The notes: a model not told the origin generated them from the sequence alone. DNA of 64,000 bases from Sepiola atlantica (GCA_963556195.1 OY744544.1:44093984-44157983), one strand, 5' to 3'. Shown: positions 1 through 13,167, counted from the stretch's first letter. Numbers and translations are program-made.

Positions 1-222
1 TAAGCCAGCGCTCGAGAGGTGAGCACTCTGGCCATTTAAAAATTGCCTGGGCAGCCCGTCATCATTCCCCGGTAGGGGCGCCTCAGACAGTAAGCAATAA
101 ACTTACTCCTCCCCAAAGAGGGGAGGCAAAGCCTAGGAGGGTGCACCTCCTAGAACTGCACAGGACCGGCAACCCCCAATAGACCGGCGTAAATCCAGAC
201 CCAAAGGCCCGGACGATTGTTG
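1..222 (+). repeat. Dispersed repeat family A, copy 1
   Basis: This G/C-richer block recurs almost unchanged at 32604-32817 in the same orientation, which identifies it as a dispersed repeat. It holds a short hairpin (CCTCCCC, then aaa or caaag, then GGGGAGG) near 111-127. No open frame is shared by both copies. It could be a SINE or the end of a longer retroelement. Its left end is cut by the window. Confidence 0.75.
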
Positions 223-284
223 ATTTTCAAAATATTTCACTTTAATACATTCTAATCCGTGCTTTAAAGATGTTGATTTCCTTA

Positions 285-285
<1 letters not shown>

Positions 286-335
<50 letters not shown>
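286..335. repeat. (TA)n microsatellite
   Basis: About 25 uninterrupted TA dinucleotides. The tract is self-complementary and produces a spurious Tyr-Ile repeat on translation. Confidence 0.95.
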
Positions 336-338
<3 letters not shown>

Positions 339-433
339 GAAAAAGCAAAACAATATTTGCCAGTATGATATAAATAATGACTGGAAAAATCATATGTGAC
401 AAAGGCTTTATTCAGTTCATATGATGTTGATAT

Positions 434-670
434 AATGTATATTTTCTTCATACATATAAAAGCCAAGAGAAACAAGATGTTATTAAACCGGAGACAACAG
501 TACAAATGAATGAGGAAAATACTGAAGTAGTCACCGAATCAATTTCTTTCTTTTTTGTTCTTTTTCTTTCTAGTTCTTTGTATTTTCTTTATTCATTTGT
601 ACTGTTGTCTCTAGTGTAATAACATCTTGTTTCTCTTGGTTTTTACATAATCATAAGAAAGTATACATTT
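434..670. repeat. Foldback element with ~90-bp inverted arms
   Basis: The left arm at 434-523 is the near reverse complement of 580-670, around a 56-bp T-rich centre. The best-matched core includes aagagaaacaagatgttatt and gagacaacagtacaaatgaa. Mismatches and one or two small indels show it is older than the perfect palindromes further right. It may be a MITE-like or hairpin-forming element. No target duplication was evident. Confidence 0.75.
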
Positions 671-702
671 ATTAGAACGTACGTTATTTTATTTCAGAGC
701 TC

Positions 703-3700
703 ACCTATTAACATATCATCCAAACATACTCATCTATTAAACATATCATCCAAACATACTCATCTATTAAACATATCATCCAACATACTCATCTATTAAA
801 CATATCATCCAAACATACTCATCTATTAAACATATCATCCAAACATACTCATCTATTAAACATATCATCCAAACATACTCATCTATTAAACATATCATCC
901 AAACATACTCATCTATTAAACATATCATCTAAACATACTCATCTATTAAATATATCATCCAAACATACTCATCTATTAAACATATCATCCAAACATACTC
1001 ATCTATTAAATATATCATCCAAACATACTCATCTATTAAACATATCATCCAAACATACTCATCTATTAAACATATCATCCAAACATACTCATCTATTAAA
1101 CATATCATCCAAACATACTCATCTATTAAACATATCATCCAAACATACTCATCTATTAAATATATCATCCAAACATACTCATCTATTAAACATATCATCC
1201 AAACATACTCATCTATTAAACATATCATCCAAACATACTCATCTATTAAACATATCATCCAAACATACTCATCTATTAAACATATCATCCAAACATACTC
1301 ATCTATTAAATATATCATCCAAACATACTCATCTATTAAACATATCATCCAAACATACTCATCTATTAAATATATCATCCAAACATACTCATCTATTAAA
1401 CATATCATCCAAACATACTCATCTATTAAACATATCATCCAAACATACTCATCTATTAAACATATCATCCAAACATACTCATCTATTAAACATATCATCC
1501 AAACATACTCATCTATTAAACATATCATCCAAACATACTCATCTATTAAATATATCATCCAAACATACTCATCTATTAAACATATCATCCAAACATACTC
1601 ATCTATTAAATATATCATCCAAACATACTCATCTATTAAACATATCATCCAAACATACTCATCTATTAAACATATCATCCAAACATACTCATCTATTAAA
1701 CATATCATCCAAACATACTCATCTATTAAACATATCATCCAACATACTCATCTATTAAACATATCATCTAAACATACTCATCTATTAAACATATCATCTA
1801 AACATACTCATCTATTAAACATATCATCCAAACATACTTATCTATTAAACATATCATCTAAACATACTCATCTATTAAATATATCATCCAAACATACTCA
1901 TCTATTAAACATATCATCCAAACATACTCATCTATTAAACATATCATCCAAACATACTCATCTATTAAACATATCATCCAAACATACTCATCTATTAAAC
2001 ATATCATCCAAACATACTCATCTATTAAACATATCATCTAAACATACTCATCTATTAAATATATCATCCAAACATACTCATCTATTAAACATATCATCCA
2101 AACATACTCATCTATTAAATATATCATCCAAACATACTCATCTATTAAACATATCATCCAAACATACTCATCTATTAAACATATCATCCAAACATACTCA
2201 TCTATTAAACATATCATCCAAACATACTCATCTATTAAATATATCATCCAAACATACTCATCTATTAAACATATCATCCAAACATACTCATCTATTAAAT
2301 ATATCATCCAAACATACTCATCTATTAAACATATCATCCAAACATACTCATCTATTAAACATATCATCCAAACATACTCATCTATTAAACATATCATCCA
2401 AACATACTCATCTATTAAACATATCATCCAACATACTCATCTATTAAACATATCATCTAAACATACTCATCTATTAAACATATCATCTAAACATACTCAT
2501 CTATTAAACATATCATCCAAACATACTTATCTATTAAACATATCATCTAAACATACTCATCTATTAAATATATCATCCAAACATACTCATCTATTAAACA
2601 TATCATCCAAACATACTCATCTATTAAACATATCATCTAAACATACTCATCTATTAAACATATCATCCAAACATACTCATCTATTAAACATATCATCCAA
2701 ACATACTCATCTATTAAACATATCATCTAAACATACTCATCTATTAAATATATCATCCAAACATACTCATCTATTAAACATATCATCCAAACATACTCAT
2801 CTATTAAATATATCATCCAAACATACTCATCTATTAAACATATCATCCAAACATACTCATCTATTAAACATATCATCCAAACATACTCATCTATTAAACA
2901 TATCATCCAAACATACTCATCTATTAAACATATCATCCAAACATACTCATCTATTAAATATATCATCCAAACATACTCATCTATTAAACATATCATCCAA
3001 ACATACTCATCTATTAAACATATCATCCAAACATACTCATCTATTAAACATATCATCCAAACATACTCATCTATTAAACATATCATCCAAACATACTCAT
3101 CTATTAAATATATCATCCAAACATACTCATCTATTAAACATATCATCCAAACATACTCATCTATTAAATATATCATCCAAACATACTCATCTATTAAACA
3201 TATCATCCAAACATACTCATCTATTAAACATATCATCCAAACATACTCATCTATTAAACATATCATCCAAACATACTCATCTATTAAACATATCATCCAA
3301 ACATACTCATCTATTAAACATATCATCCAAACATACTCATCTATTAAATATATCATCCAAACATACTCATCTATTAAACATATCATCCAAACATACTCAT
3401 CTATTAAATATATCATCCAAACATACTCATCTATTAAACATATCATCCAAACATACTCATCTATTAAACATATCATCCAAACATACTCATCTATTAAACA
3501 TATCATCCAAACATACTCATCTATTAAACATATCATCCAACATACTCATCTATTAAACATATCATCTAAACATACTCATCTATTAAACATATCATCTAAA
3601 CATACTCATCTATTAAACATATCATCCAAACATACTTATCTATTAAACATATCATCCAAACATACTCATCTATTAAACATATCATCCAACATACTCATCT

Positions 3701-4036
3701 ATTAAACATATCATCTAAACATACTCATCTATTAAACATATCATCTAAACATACTCATCTATTAAACATATCATCCAAACATACTCATCTATTAAACATA
3801 TCATCTAAACATACTCATCTATTAAACATATCATCCAAACATACTCATCTGTTAAACATATCATCCAAACATACTCATCTATTAAACATATCATCTAAAC
3901 ATACTCATCTATTAAATATATCATCCAAACATACTCATCTATTAAACATATCATCCAAACATACTCATCTATTATACATATCATCCAAACATACTCATCT
4001 ATTAAACATATCATCCAAACATACTCATTTATTAAA
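703..4036. repeat. Satellite array, 30-bp unit, ~111 copies
   Basis: The unit begins aaacatactcatctatt and ends aaacatatcatcc. Variation is mostly C/T at two positions, with occasional 29-bp units lacking one A (near 780, 1740, 2429, 3538 and 3687). The array has higher-order structure: 929-1738 and 2727-3536 carry the same variant order at a 1798-bp offset, and part of it recurs at 2038-2427. Because 30 is divisible by three, long open frames run on the minus strand (a ten-residue repeat MICLIDEYVW or MIYLIDEYVW). These follow from periodicity and are not a gene. Confidence 0.97.
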
Positions 4037-4310
4037 ACGAAAGACTAACACCAAAAATATGGTTAACACATTTATTTACAGTTGACAATTCTGAAAGACA
4101 AGCAACATACATTATACAAAACAATAAAAGATATTTAATTCTTACTCTACCTTTAAGATAGGGGCATTTCTTACCAGGGGGACCTAGATTCTTTCATTTT
4201 GTAGGAACCCCACGGGAGAATTCTTAGAGTAGTTGATTCTTAATACTCTTTGGTCCTTTTCAGGCACAATCAAGGGGAAATAATCAGCGGTGCACCAGCA
4301 GAATCAGCTC
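4037..4310 (-). repeat. Dispersed repeat family I, copy 1
   Basis: The reverse complement aligns with 12670-12920. Shared landmarks are a gtgcacc-like start, ttccccttg, an aaagagtattaagaat stretch and an end at aactgtaaataaatg. A polyadenylation-like AATAAA near the shared end is compatible with an LTR or a LINE 3' end, but no coding domain is attached. It abuts the end of the 30-bp array. Confidence 0.6.
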
Positions 4311-5461
4311 ACTACACATTATGTCGAAACGTCATATGTGTGAACTTGTGTTTGTGTGTGTTCACTGCACAGGTTGTGATCGTCTGCTTGTTATCTTCAT
4401 CCAAATTTGATACTTGATTTTGAGACTAGTCATCGTGTCAATCATGTGGTCTCTGTCACTGCTGTAACAAATGGATTTTTATTCAAAACTCTGAATTTTA
4501 AAACAAGTAACAATATTTTATTTTGTGAAGTTAAAATAATACTTGATTTCTTCACAAAATCAAACTTGCAATTAGAACAACAGTCTTTTCCAGCCAAACA
4601 CAAAACCACCAGGCTTACCTCAATGGCCTATCTGTCTCTCAGACGAATAGAAACCAAAATCTGCCAGACAAGCAAAGCTTACAGCCTGTTTGCCATCTGG
4701 GCTCAAACACAAAATATTCATCTCTTTGTTTTGCTCAGAATATATGTATAGATATTAAATGATAGTCCTGTTTGGACCACACAGAGAACACTTGTGAATG
4801 ATTGGCTGATTAATAACTGGACATAAAAACTACTGACTGACCAGGGGAATCTATCAGCTCAAGGGGACATAACTTCTGTGTGATCTCATGTAGATCGCAT
4901 TTTTAGCATGGAACCTCATTTTTAAGAGGCAATTATTTTTTTCAAAATAGCATCCTATTTTCTGGGTTATCAAATCCAAAGCCAGATATTTTTTCTATCA
5001 CAGGTCTGTCGCTTGCATGCATTGTAATCACACTAAACATGCAATAGTTACATATTAACTGAATGGAGACTATTTTAAATAAGATTTTTCCCAATAAAAA
5101 TGACAAAAATACAAACTTCTAATTTCTTTGAAAATCTCACTTTTTTTTCTATTATGTTTTTCAGCCGACCAAGTTCTCTCTTTGACGGATTCAATTGAAG
5201 ATGCCCTTCTTGGCTGCCATTGAACACACTTATATATTCCTAGTCTTTCTTACAAGACTAATCGATGCTTTAATTCATAAAACTGTTCAATTTATTACAC
5301 ATATTACATTATATATATATATATACCTTGTTACATAATTAGCCATTGATTCATTTACTGCATTTATAAAAGTTGTAAAATAAAATAAAATCTAATTTAT
5401 GACGTCATTTGTTTGTTTTTTTGTTTTCTTTTCACATTTTGTTTTATTGTTCAGCTTAGTT
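4311..5461. other. No gene recognised
   Basis: AT-rich sequence with a short TA tract near 5310-5326. A 114-codon open frame at 4407-4751 has no recognisable domain and ordinary flanking composition, so I do not call it a gene. Confidence 0.6.
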
Positions 5462-5510
5462 ATCAGAGGAAGATTAAATCTGGACAGTATAGGGAGATGT
5501 GTGCAGAACA
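5462..5510 (+). mobile_element. LINE J fragment (DLRGRLNLDSIG block)
   Basis: About 48 bp match 15624-15665, inside the LINE J 3' coding end; both read RGRLNLDSIG followed by CVQN or CAEQ. It is a short remnant, with the following 150 bp unassigned. Confidence 0.6.
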
Positions 5511-5679
5511 GGAGACTTCCATACAAGTTTCACTTCCATGTCCCTTTATTTCCAAAATACCATTGCATAACTATTGGGTTATTGTTGACATCCTTTCAAG
5601 AAGTGGAATATAAAGTTTTACAGCACTTTGATATTTCACCGACAGATTACATTTATGAACTCTTGTGGTATGATCATGG

Positions 5680-6465
5680 GATCTGCGCAGCGAGATGTCT
5701 GTTTACATTAGTTTTAAACTTCTGCATGTCTGTACTGTCGGGGAAACAGGGGACAGGGAGGGAGTTCCAGAGGCCAGCAGCATGAGGAGAGAAGCTATTT
5801 GAGTAGAAGGCTCTCCGACATCTGGGGACCTCCACAGTGAATGAATGAGATTTAGTTGATTGTCGAGTTTGTCTAGTGAATTTACGTCGAGGGGGCACCA
5901 GGGTAGCCAATTCATCGGAGCATAATCCATTGAAGTATTTGTAAAACAAACACAAGGATGCTACATTGCGGCGATGGGACAGGGGCTGGAGCTCGGTTGA
6001 CAGTGAGGGACCTATTAGGTTGGCGATTCTTTTTTGGACCTTGTCAAGGAGGGAGAGACTAGTAGATGATGCACCAGCCCAGATGTGACAACAATACTCC
6101 ATGGATGGTGGCTTTGTAGAGATACAGGATAATGTCAGGTGTGAGGAGTTTACTAGCACGGTAGAGGGAGCCCACCTTCTTTGCAGCAGCCTTGGCAATG
6201 TCTTCAATGTATTTGTTCCAATTCATGTTACCTGTGAAGGTTAAGCCGAGGAGTTTGAAAGATAAACTCTCAGGTAGGGGGTTATTAGCCATGACAATCG
6301 GTGGTTGGAGAGGTTCCTTGTAGTTATTGAAGGAAAGGAGCTTTGTTTTAGCAGCATTAAAAGTTACCAACCAATTATGACCCCAATCAACTACAGCCTG
6401 GAGGTCATTTTCTAAAGATTCAGCCAATGCCTCAGATATGATCGCGTCGGTTTTGCCGACATGCC
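5680..6465 (-). mobile_element. LINE K copy, 3' coding end (decayed)
   Basis: Two overlapping minus-strand frames (5674-6207 and 6059-6427) read as the post-catalytic part of a CR1/Jockey-superfamily reverse transcriptase. Recognisable blocks are WLVTFNAAKTKLLSFNNYK, LGLTFTGNMNWNKYI, KKVGSLYRASKLL, EYCCHIWAGA, a QKRIANLIG stretch, HRRNVASLCLFYKYFNG and GLWNSLPV. The protein is split by a frameshift around 6090. Sequence 5' of HVGKTDAII is missing, so the copy is 5'-truncated. It matches the LINE K copies at 8530-9760 and 29690-30390. The general function would have been target-primed reverse transcription; this copy is dead. Confidence 0.9.
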
Positions 6466-7214
6466 GTCACGTTGTTATTCAGATTCACAAAACTTATTTT
6501 GGCATCACTAGTCCGAACAAGGGGGTAAGCGTCTGTTCTCATTAATTCTCTGTTGGAGAAAATGTTGTTTTAAATTGAAAGACCTGGAATTATTGAATTC
6601 TGCAACTGAAAAATGGAGTAACTTTATAAGAAACGAACAAGACATTTCTTGTCTTTTTTTTCTTTATAAAATATAATTTTATTTCTTAAAATTCTGTTTG
6701 CTCCACCTTATGTTATATCAGGCAGTGTAGTAGTAGTCAGCTGACAGGGAGCGACTGCGTCACTTGCTATATCTTTTTGTCAAGTTTGACTCAGGGTCGT
6801 GCAAACAAAGTACCTCAGTGCTTCTTGTGCCGCATTCTGTGTACAAGGATAATGAAGTTTATTCTGTGAATAATACTTCTTTTCACTTCTCAGAACTTGT
6901 CTTGCGTGGTTCTTTTTTTGTGGGGAGACGCTTTGTCGTCAGCTGTTGAGTTTGTGTCTCCAAATCGTTTGGTTCAATATAGTTCATTATAACACAAAAA
7001 CAATTTATAAAAATATATTTTTTATTCTATTCAAAATAAACTTGTTGTCTTCACTGCTTAAACTGTTAGCAGGCATATCTTTGATCCTGCCTCCCCCACT
7101 GCTCTGTGACTATCATTACATTATCTTGGGTTTGACTTGCTGTTCATCTGTTGATGATTTATATCTATTTATGTGTATATGTTTATGTGTGACTATCATT
7201 ACATTATCTTGGGT
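6466..7214. other. No gene recognised; local direct repeat
   Basis: AT-rich sequence. A roughly 30-bp stretch containing gactatcattacattatc occurs at about 7107 and again at about 7190, a local duplication. Short open frames here (6764-6949, 6946-7218) have no recognisable features. Confidence 0.55.
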
Positions 7215-7745
7215 TTGACTTTATATCTATTTATGTGAAGTTAGGTATGTGTATATGTTTATATATTTCTATGTATAGGATTCACTCCTAAACTAATTAA
7301 CCAATCATTATGAATTTTGGAACAGAGCTGCTAGGCATAAGGATCTATAATGTGGGCTATATTTAGTTTAATGTAGTATTATGCAAAAGGAGTAAAAAGG
7401 GAGTTGAAGCCTTTTGTGAAAATTTAGATACCTCCGATATTTGTGAAATTTTAACAATATGTATTAAACAATAAATTTCAGTTTATTTGGAGTATTTTAA
7501 AAGGTTTTTAGGGGGCATAAAATGGGTGAAACCTCCCATTTGAAAATTCAAATATTTCAGGTTTGCATTAAATTTGATCTATACTCATTAGATACCAATT
7601 TAAATTTTTTCTTAAGACCCCTTAAGCTTACGCCTTATATTTTGAACATTTTCAGAATTAAAATCATGTAATGGATTTTAATTAAAATTAGAATAAGGAT
7701 TCTAGAGATAATGAGACATAAAAGTGGTGCAACACTGTTCTGTTT
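7215..7745 (+). repeat. Dispersed repeat family F, copy 1
   Basis: The sequence aligns with the reverse complement of 28228-28790. Shared stretches include attcataatgat-like, aaactgaaattta-like, cccttaagcttaa-like and a conserved ggaggtatc-like motif. No coding frame is conserved between the copies. Copy 2 has a GTCCcaGGAC palindrome near its end. Confidence 0.7.
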
Positions 7746-8529
7746 GAAGAATTAATTTTACCCATCCTGGAACGAGTATTCATTTAGTTAAAAAAAAAAA
7801 AAAGTTACAGCTACGCACTTGCGAATCTTGTCAAATTCATAAATACTTTTTCCATGAGTCACTTCTTTGACCGTCAAGATGCCCAATTTCCTATATCATC
7901 CATTCTTTGATTCAGCCCAAGTTTATCACAATATCATGCAACTATAACATGGTACTCTGCAACAAAAGATTTAGCAATAAGAAAAACATCAAGACTTGAT
8001 TTACTGAATTTCTGACCACTAAGTATAAAGATTTCTTGAGATAGAGGTCTTGTCATTATTTAATTATTGGAAAATCTTGTTTGAAGATAACAGTACTCTA
8101 AGGAATCCTTCAAATATTTTGTATTGGGATTAAAACAGTCGGATTTCCATAACAAAGTAAAATAAATTATAATGCCAGAATAAACTTAATTTTTGAAACA
8201 CTTTTTTGATACTTGTAGTTATACATGGTATAATAATGTTAAACGAATGTTGTCTATTCCATTCGTTGGTATCTATAGATCATATTTTTATAAAATAGTT
8301 ATTTTATTTATCCATACAATTATTTTCATTGCATTTCTGGTCGACCCACAAGCTTTCAAATTTGGTCAAAGTACCAATCCTTCAGCTTTGAATAAAAAAA
8401 ATGTGACAAGACTTAAATTGGCGACTCTTCATGCAAAGCCGCATATCACCAGAACGACCAACAACAAGACTAAAAAATTAAATAGTGTGTAAGTTCTGAT
8501 GGATTCATCCTAAAATCAATAGTGGCATC
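7746..8529. other. No gene recognised
   Basis: AT-rich, with a poly-A run near 7791-7803. A 99-codon frame at 8193-8492 has a hydrophobic stretch but no recognisable domain and AT-driven composition. Confidence 0.5.
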
Positions 8530-9760
8530 CAATCATATTCAGCAGGCATTGAAGTATATGTCCCGATGCGAAAATTCTACAAAAATTTCCTTTGTGGTAC
8601 CAGTCTTCAAGAATTCTGGCGATAGAACTGACCCTCAGAATTATCGCCCCCATCAGTCTACTCTCGATCTTCGCTAAAACCTTTGAATCCTTAATCAATC
8701 TAGCAATAGTCCAGCACCTCGTTAATTCTAAACTTCTTCCTGACCATCAGTATGGATTTAGGCAAGCACGGTCTACTGCGGATATCCTAACAGTCATCTC
8801 TGAACGCATATACCATACACTGGACAAGGCAGGTGAAGCTAGGGCGGTAGCGCTTTATATATCTAAAGTCTTTAACAAGGTCTGGTATAAAGGTCTTCTC
8901 ATAAAACTTAATTCATATGGTATTACTGGACGAATATTTAATATAATAAAATCCTTCCTAACCAAAAGTAAGATCCAGGTTGTCCTCGATGGCCATTCAT
9001 CTAAACAACATGACATAAATGCAGGTGTACCTCAGGGATCGATCCTTGGACCTTTATTGTTCCTTATTTTCATAAACGACCTCCCTGATGATATTGTGTC
9101 TGAGATGGGTATATTTGCTGACGACACCACGCTCTACTCTCGTCATGTAGGCAAAACTGATGCACACATATCTGGAATGGGGTCATAAATGGTTGGTAAC
9201 TTTTAATGCTGCTAAGACAAATCTCCTTTCCTTCAACAACTACAAGAAACCTCTTCAACCACCGATTGTCATGGCAAATAACACCCTACCTGAGAGTCCA
9301 ATGTTAAAACTCTTCGGCCTAACATTCACAGGTAACATAAATTGGAACAAATACATTGAAGCCATTGTCAAGGATGCTGCAAGGAAGGTGGGCTCCCTCT
9401 ACCGTGCTAGTAAACTCCTCTCACCTGACATTATCCTGTATCTCTACAAAGCCATCATTCGCCCATGCATTGAGTATTGTTGTCACATCTGGACTGGTGC
9501 ACCATCCACTAGTCTCTTCCTCTTAGACATGGTTAAAAAAAGAGTCGTTAATTTAATAGGTCCCTCACTATCTACCAAGCTCAAGCCCCTGTCCCATCGC
9601 CGCAATGTTGCATCCTTGTGCTTGTTTTATAAGTACTTCAATTGTGCTCTGAACAAGCATCTCGCTGCACAGCTCCCAATTTAGGATGACCCTCAAAACT
9701 TTCACTTTAATTCTCAGTAGCCCTTTATGTCTACAGTGCCAACTTGCCTTGTTTGGGGTG
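8530..9760 (+). mobile_element. LINE K reverse transcriptase copy (pseudogenised)
   Basis: This is the longest LINE K copy. In the 198-codon frame from 8592, YGFR is at residues 54-57, the motif B block AGVPQGSILGP at 144-154 and the motif C box FADD at 175-178, all typical of CR1/Jockey-type non-LTR reverse transcriptases. Motif A reads YISKVFNKVW where the family has DxSKAFDKVW, so a catalytic aspartate is lost. An extra C near 8645 shifts the frame relative to the upstream PVFKNSGD block. After HVGKTDAH a deletion of about 60 bp, judged against 6380-6465, moves the frame to 9160-9684, which carries WLVTFNAAKTNLLSF and GSLYRASKLLSPD. A second deletion joins YFN to a short C-terminus near 9650. 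The copy is 5'-truncated, with no endonuclease domain visible. Confidence 0.93.
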
Positions 9761-10614
9761 AACTAAGTTAAAAAATAAAAGATTATCACTTTTTCTCATA
9801 ATATTTCTCAATACTAGGACTTATACTTGAGTCTTTGGGTAATGTAGTCAAGGAGTTGGCTCTGGCCATCACCTCATAACCTCTAAACGATGTGAACATG
9901 CATTGGGCGGCATGTTTAGTGAGTTGAATGTTTGCAATGAATGGCAAACTTGCTGTGGGTGGGAAATATTATGCCAAGAAAGGAGAAATCACCAAAGATG
10001 TTGAAAATATGTTTTATGTTTTATTTGTCTTTGAAAAAAGTTAGTATCTCTTTAAAGGGGGGTTCATGCTGAGATCAAAGTACTTGAAATTTACTGACTG
10101 TCCAGATACAGAGACTCCCGAGACAGTGGGTTTTAGTGTTCATGGATTGGCAGCAAATTAGCCATTATCTCAAGTGGTCTTTCTGGAGTGGTCCTGGTGA
10201 TATCTACATATAGTTCAGAAGATGGTTAGGAGAGGTCAATCAGAGTTGGTCCTCTCGACATCTCACAGTCAGTTTCTTTTTCTGGGGTCTGACAGTCAGT
10301 TGGGTCAGAAAGAGATGAGCCCTTAGGTTTTAACTTATTGGACTTGTGCTTTGATTTGGTCGGGCTAAGATTTCTCATTTGCAAGTCAGCTATTCAAAAG
10401 AAGAAAACGAGCATCATTGTAACCTCCAAAAGAATAAAACTTTGTTACTTGTTTTAAATTGGAGTTGCGATTTTAGTCGGAGGGAGAATTCATCCGTTGA
10501 AGCACTGACTGAGATCACCTAATTGACACTGCGACTGGTGTCAGAATTGAACAACAACTTTGAACCGGCATAACAAGCAAACGATCATAGCTATATACTC
10601 CTGCACCAGAAAGA
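9761..10614. other. No gene recognised
   Basis: I see no open frame with domain character and no repeat shared with the rest of the window. Confidence 0.5.
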
Positions 10615-10775
10615 GATCTGTGCGAGCACTACTAGAAACTGTTTCACTGCCCATTTCGATTGAACTCGAGGAGGGCCACTTCCTCGATTAGGATCTCTGG
10701 ATCTTGGAATGGACTTCCAGGAGATGTAGTAAATGTGCCAACAATTCAAGGTGAAATTGGACAGGTGCTGGGCCA
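10615..10775 (+). mobile_element. LINE C-terminal fragment (WNGLPGDVVN block)
   Basis: The plus frame reads RISGSWNGLPGDVVNVPTIQ, matching the common W-N-x-LP-x-(D/E)-V-V-x-(A/V)-PT block at the C-terminus of CR1/Jockey-type LINE proteins. Only about 50 codons survive. Confidence 0.6.
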
Positions 10776-11062
10776 CTGTATCCTCTACTGTGTAAATTTC
10801 TGCCTTCCCCTTTCCCTACATGGAATCTCAACGTTTCATCTTCATGCTGTGAAGGCTTTTTGAAGAGTGACAAGAAAAGTAAAAAAATGTAGCAACAGAT
10901 TTTCAACTTTTCTTGCCACTTTTGAAGCATGCTGGTTTTATTTTGGGCCAAATTTATTGAATTGAAAAATTGAATTGACGTTTACAATATTAAAACAAAC
11001 AGAAAAATCACACTTAAAGAATCAACAGCATATAACTTGCATCTTTGAGTTTACAATATTAA

Positions 11063-11715
11063 CGTTCGTCTTCAAATCCAATGTCAACCAATACATGTAA
11101 TAAACCGCCCAATTAAGTAATCAAATTTTGTTCATTCTATTCATCATTTCAAATCTCTCAGTTTCTGTAATTTTACATTTCGATCCCCGAATCGACAAGC
11201 GTTGCAGCAGAAATGAAGAAATCGAAAACAAGAAAGGATTTTTTTAAATATAACTTACAATTTATTGTATGTAAAATGTCGATATTTCTTTTTGCACACT
11301 CTACAATTATCAAAGCATCACAGTTGCATTCTAAACACGATGTCTACCCCCACCCCTTGTTAAGTTATCTCTCTTTGTTAAGTTATCTCCCATTGTATTA
11401 AGATATAAAGGTTAAGTTCCTTTGTAATAAGTTCTTAGAGTGATCTCTTTTGCTTATTGTTATTGGTTATTGACTGGGAAAACAAAGATGGCGGTTTGGA
11501 CAAATGGACGTGTGTCTATATATAGATTTAGGTGATAAGTAAACTAACACCCCTGATCTACATCTCGTTACCATCTAGGTTATCATTTCTATTCACTATC
11601 CTGCTTGTTTTCGATCTCACCGGGGTAATCTTGTTACAATAATATTCTTCATCATTCAACTGACAATCCATCCATCACATTAACCCTTATCCTCGAGTGG
11701 CTTTTGACCTTGATA
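11063..11715 (+). mobile_element. LINE P 3' tail, interrupted
   Basis: 11063-11160 matches the end of the LINE P coding region at 13825-13890 (cgtcttcaaat, aataaaccgcc, aagtaatcaaa). 11550-11715 matches its 3' UTR, ending in atcctcgagtggctttt and gaccttgataag. Between them lie about 380 bp that look inserted, including a duplicated gttaagttatctc stretch at 11357-11390. Confidence 0.65.
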
Positions 11716-11994
11716 AGTTGTGATTCATTAGTAAAAATGAAAATTACCACACTCATAAATTCAACAGAGTCCAGTCTGCCCTACTATATATTGCCCTACA
11801 ACTTTAGTACAACGTGAATGCACACATCACCAGGCAGTATTTTGGAACCAGTTTTCAAATTCCATTTTCTGCATCAATAACAATTATATTGACTACATTT
11901 CTTCCAGTTTTCTTTCATTCTTTTATTAATTGGAGAGCAGGGTTTGCAGTTTGCGTGTGTACGTGCACGGGGGGGGGGTGTAGTCCTTTGTTGT
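11716..11994. other. Unassigned spacer
   Basis: No gene seen. It ends with a run of nine G at about 11969-11977, just before family M. Confidence 0.4.
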
Positions 11995-12575
11995 GCACAC
12001 GGTTATTCGATGTTGTTATTTTCCAGTCAATTTTTACAAGGACATTTCTCTCGAACAATGGTTGCAGTGAGCCATATTGGAAACTTTCCAATATTATCCG
12101 TCAGATACACTTAGTAGGTAGTGCGAAGAAGCTTCATTTGATCGTCATACATTGCATCCAATTCATTTAAGTGTTGCAGCTGATGCATTCAATGACCTTA
12201 TTTATTGGCAGGCTGCACATCAAGATGTTCTTTTCATGGTCTTTAAATGTGCAAGAGTTGCAAAGTGAAAATGTTATATCATGGGTGCGATGGGAAGAGG
12301 AAGCTGATGCATTCAATGACCTTATTTATTGGCAGGCTGCACATCAAGATGTTCTTTTCATGGTCTTTAAATGTGCAAGAATTGCAAAGTGAAAATGCTA
12401 TATCATGGGTGCAATGAGAAGAGGATGAGGAAAGAACTAGAGAATGGAATATGAAAGAGAATGCACATGTATTTGAAGTTAGACACGCGCGAGGGGGGAT
12501 TGAACAAAAATGATGCGTCCTTTCAATTTACATATTTAGTGATGAAACTGTGAGTGTGACAGACCGAGTGACCAA
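11995..12575 (+). repeat. Dispersed repeat family M, copy 1, with internal duplication
   Basis: The block aligns with the reverse complement of 36895-37390. Inside it, about 125 bp starting at 12174 (gctgatgcattcaatgacc onward) are repeated almost exactly from 12301. Copy 2 has one copy of this segment, so the duplication arose here. Open frames through both copies contain LHLIV, LMHS and QELQSEN-like words but are not collinear, so coding status is doubtful. The distal end contains a family N-like motif (atttagtgatgaaa). Confidence 0.75.
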
Positions 12576-12669
12576 TAAACAGAACTGCTTACAGAGATTC
12601 TTGGACACATCTAAAAACTGGTGAAAAATGATTTTGAACAGAATGCAAAACTCGTAATGGGTGGTAGGG

Positions 12670-12920
12670 AACGTTACTTGAGATGCACCAGTGCTGGGTT
12701 GTTCCCCTTGGTTTTATCTGAAAAGAGTTAGAGAGTATTGAGAATTCCCCACTGCTGGAGGTCTCACACAGAATCTTCTATAGAATAAAGAATATCTGGT
12801 TTTTCTGGGTATCTATAGTAGAGTAAAAACTAATATCTTTAATGTTTTGTATTATGTTACGTTGCTGTTTTTTATATGTGTTAACTGTAAATAAATGTAT
12901 TAACTGTACTTGGATTTAGT
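12670..12920 (+). repeat. Dispersed repeat family I, copy 2
   Basis: Aligns with the reverse complement of 4037-4310, ending in the shared gttaactgtaaataaatgt. See copy 1 for the alternatives. Confidence 0.6.
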
Positions 12921-13164
12921 CATGTCTATTATTTGTTCTGATGATGGATATGGTTGGGATATATGTTTAATATAGGTCTGTGAGATAAAATAATCCCTAT
13001 ATACCAACAGGATCAAGAAATGGCAGAAGAGACGGTTACAAAGAATTTATTTTTGATTGATTGTACATTTTACAATGCATTTTGTAAATGAAGGAAAGAC
13101 AAATATCAAAGCCTTTTTTTTTTCTAATAAGCTACCACTTATCAAGATCAAAAGCTACTCAAGG
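12921..13164. other. Spacer ending in a LINE P tail on the minus strand
   Basis: 13128-13164 is the reverse complement of the LINE P terminal motif (gagtagcttttgatcttgat). The rest is AT-rich and unassigned. Confidence 0.5.
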
Positions 13165-13167
13165 ATA

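Noticed and set aside
929..3536. Three long minus-strand open frames of a ten-residue repeat (929-1738, 2038-2427, 2727-3536)
   Set aside because: They are produced by a 30-bp satellite whose period is a multiple of three. Frame ends coincide with 29-bp units, and there is no non-repetitive coding sequence or start context.
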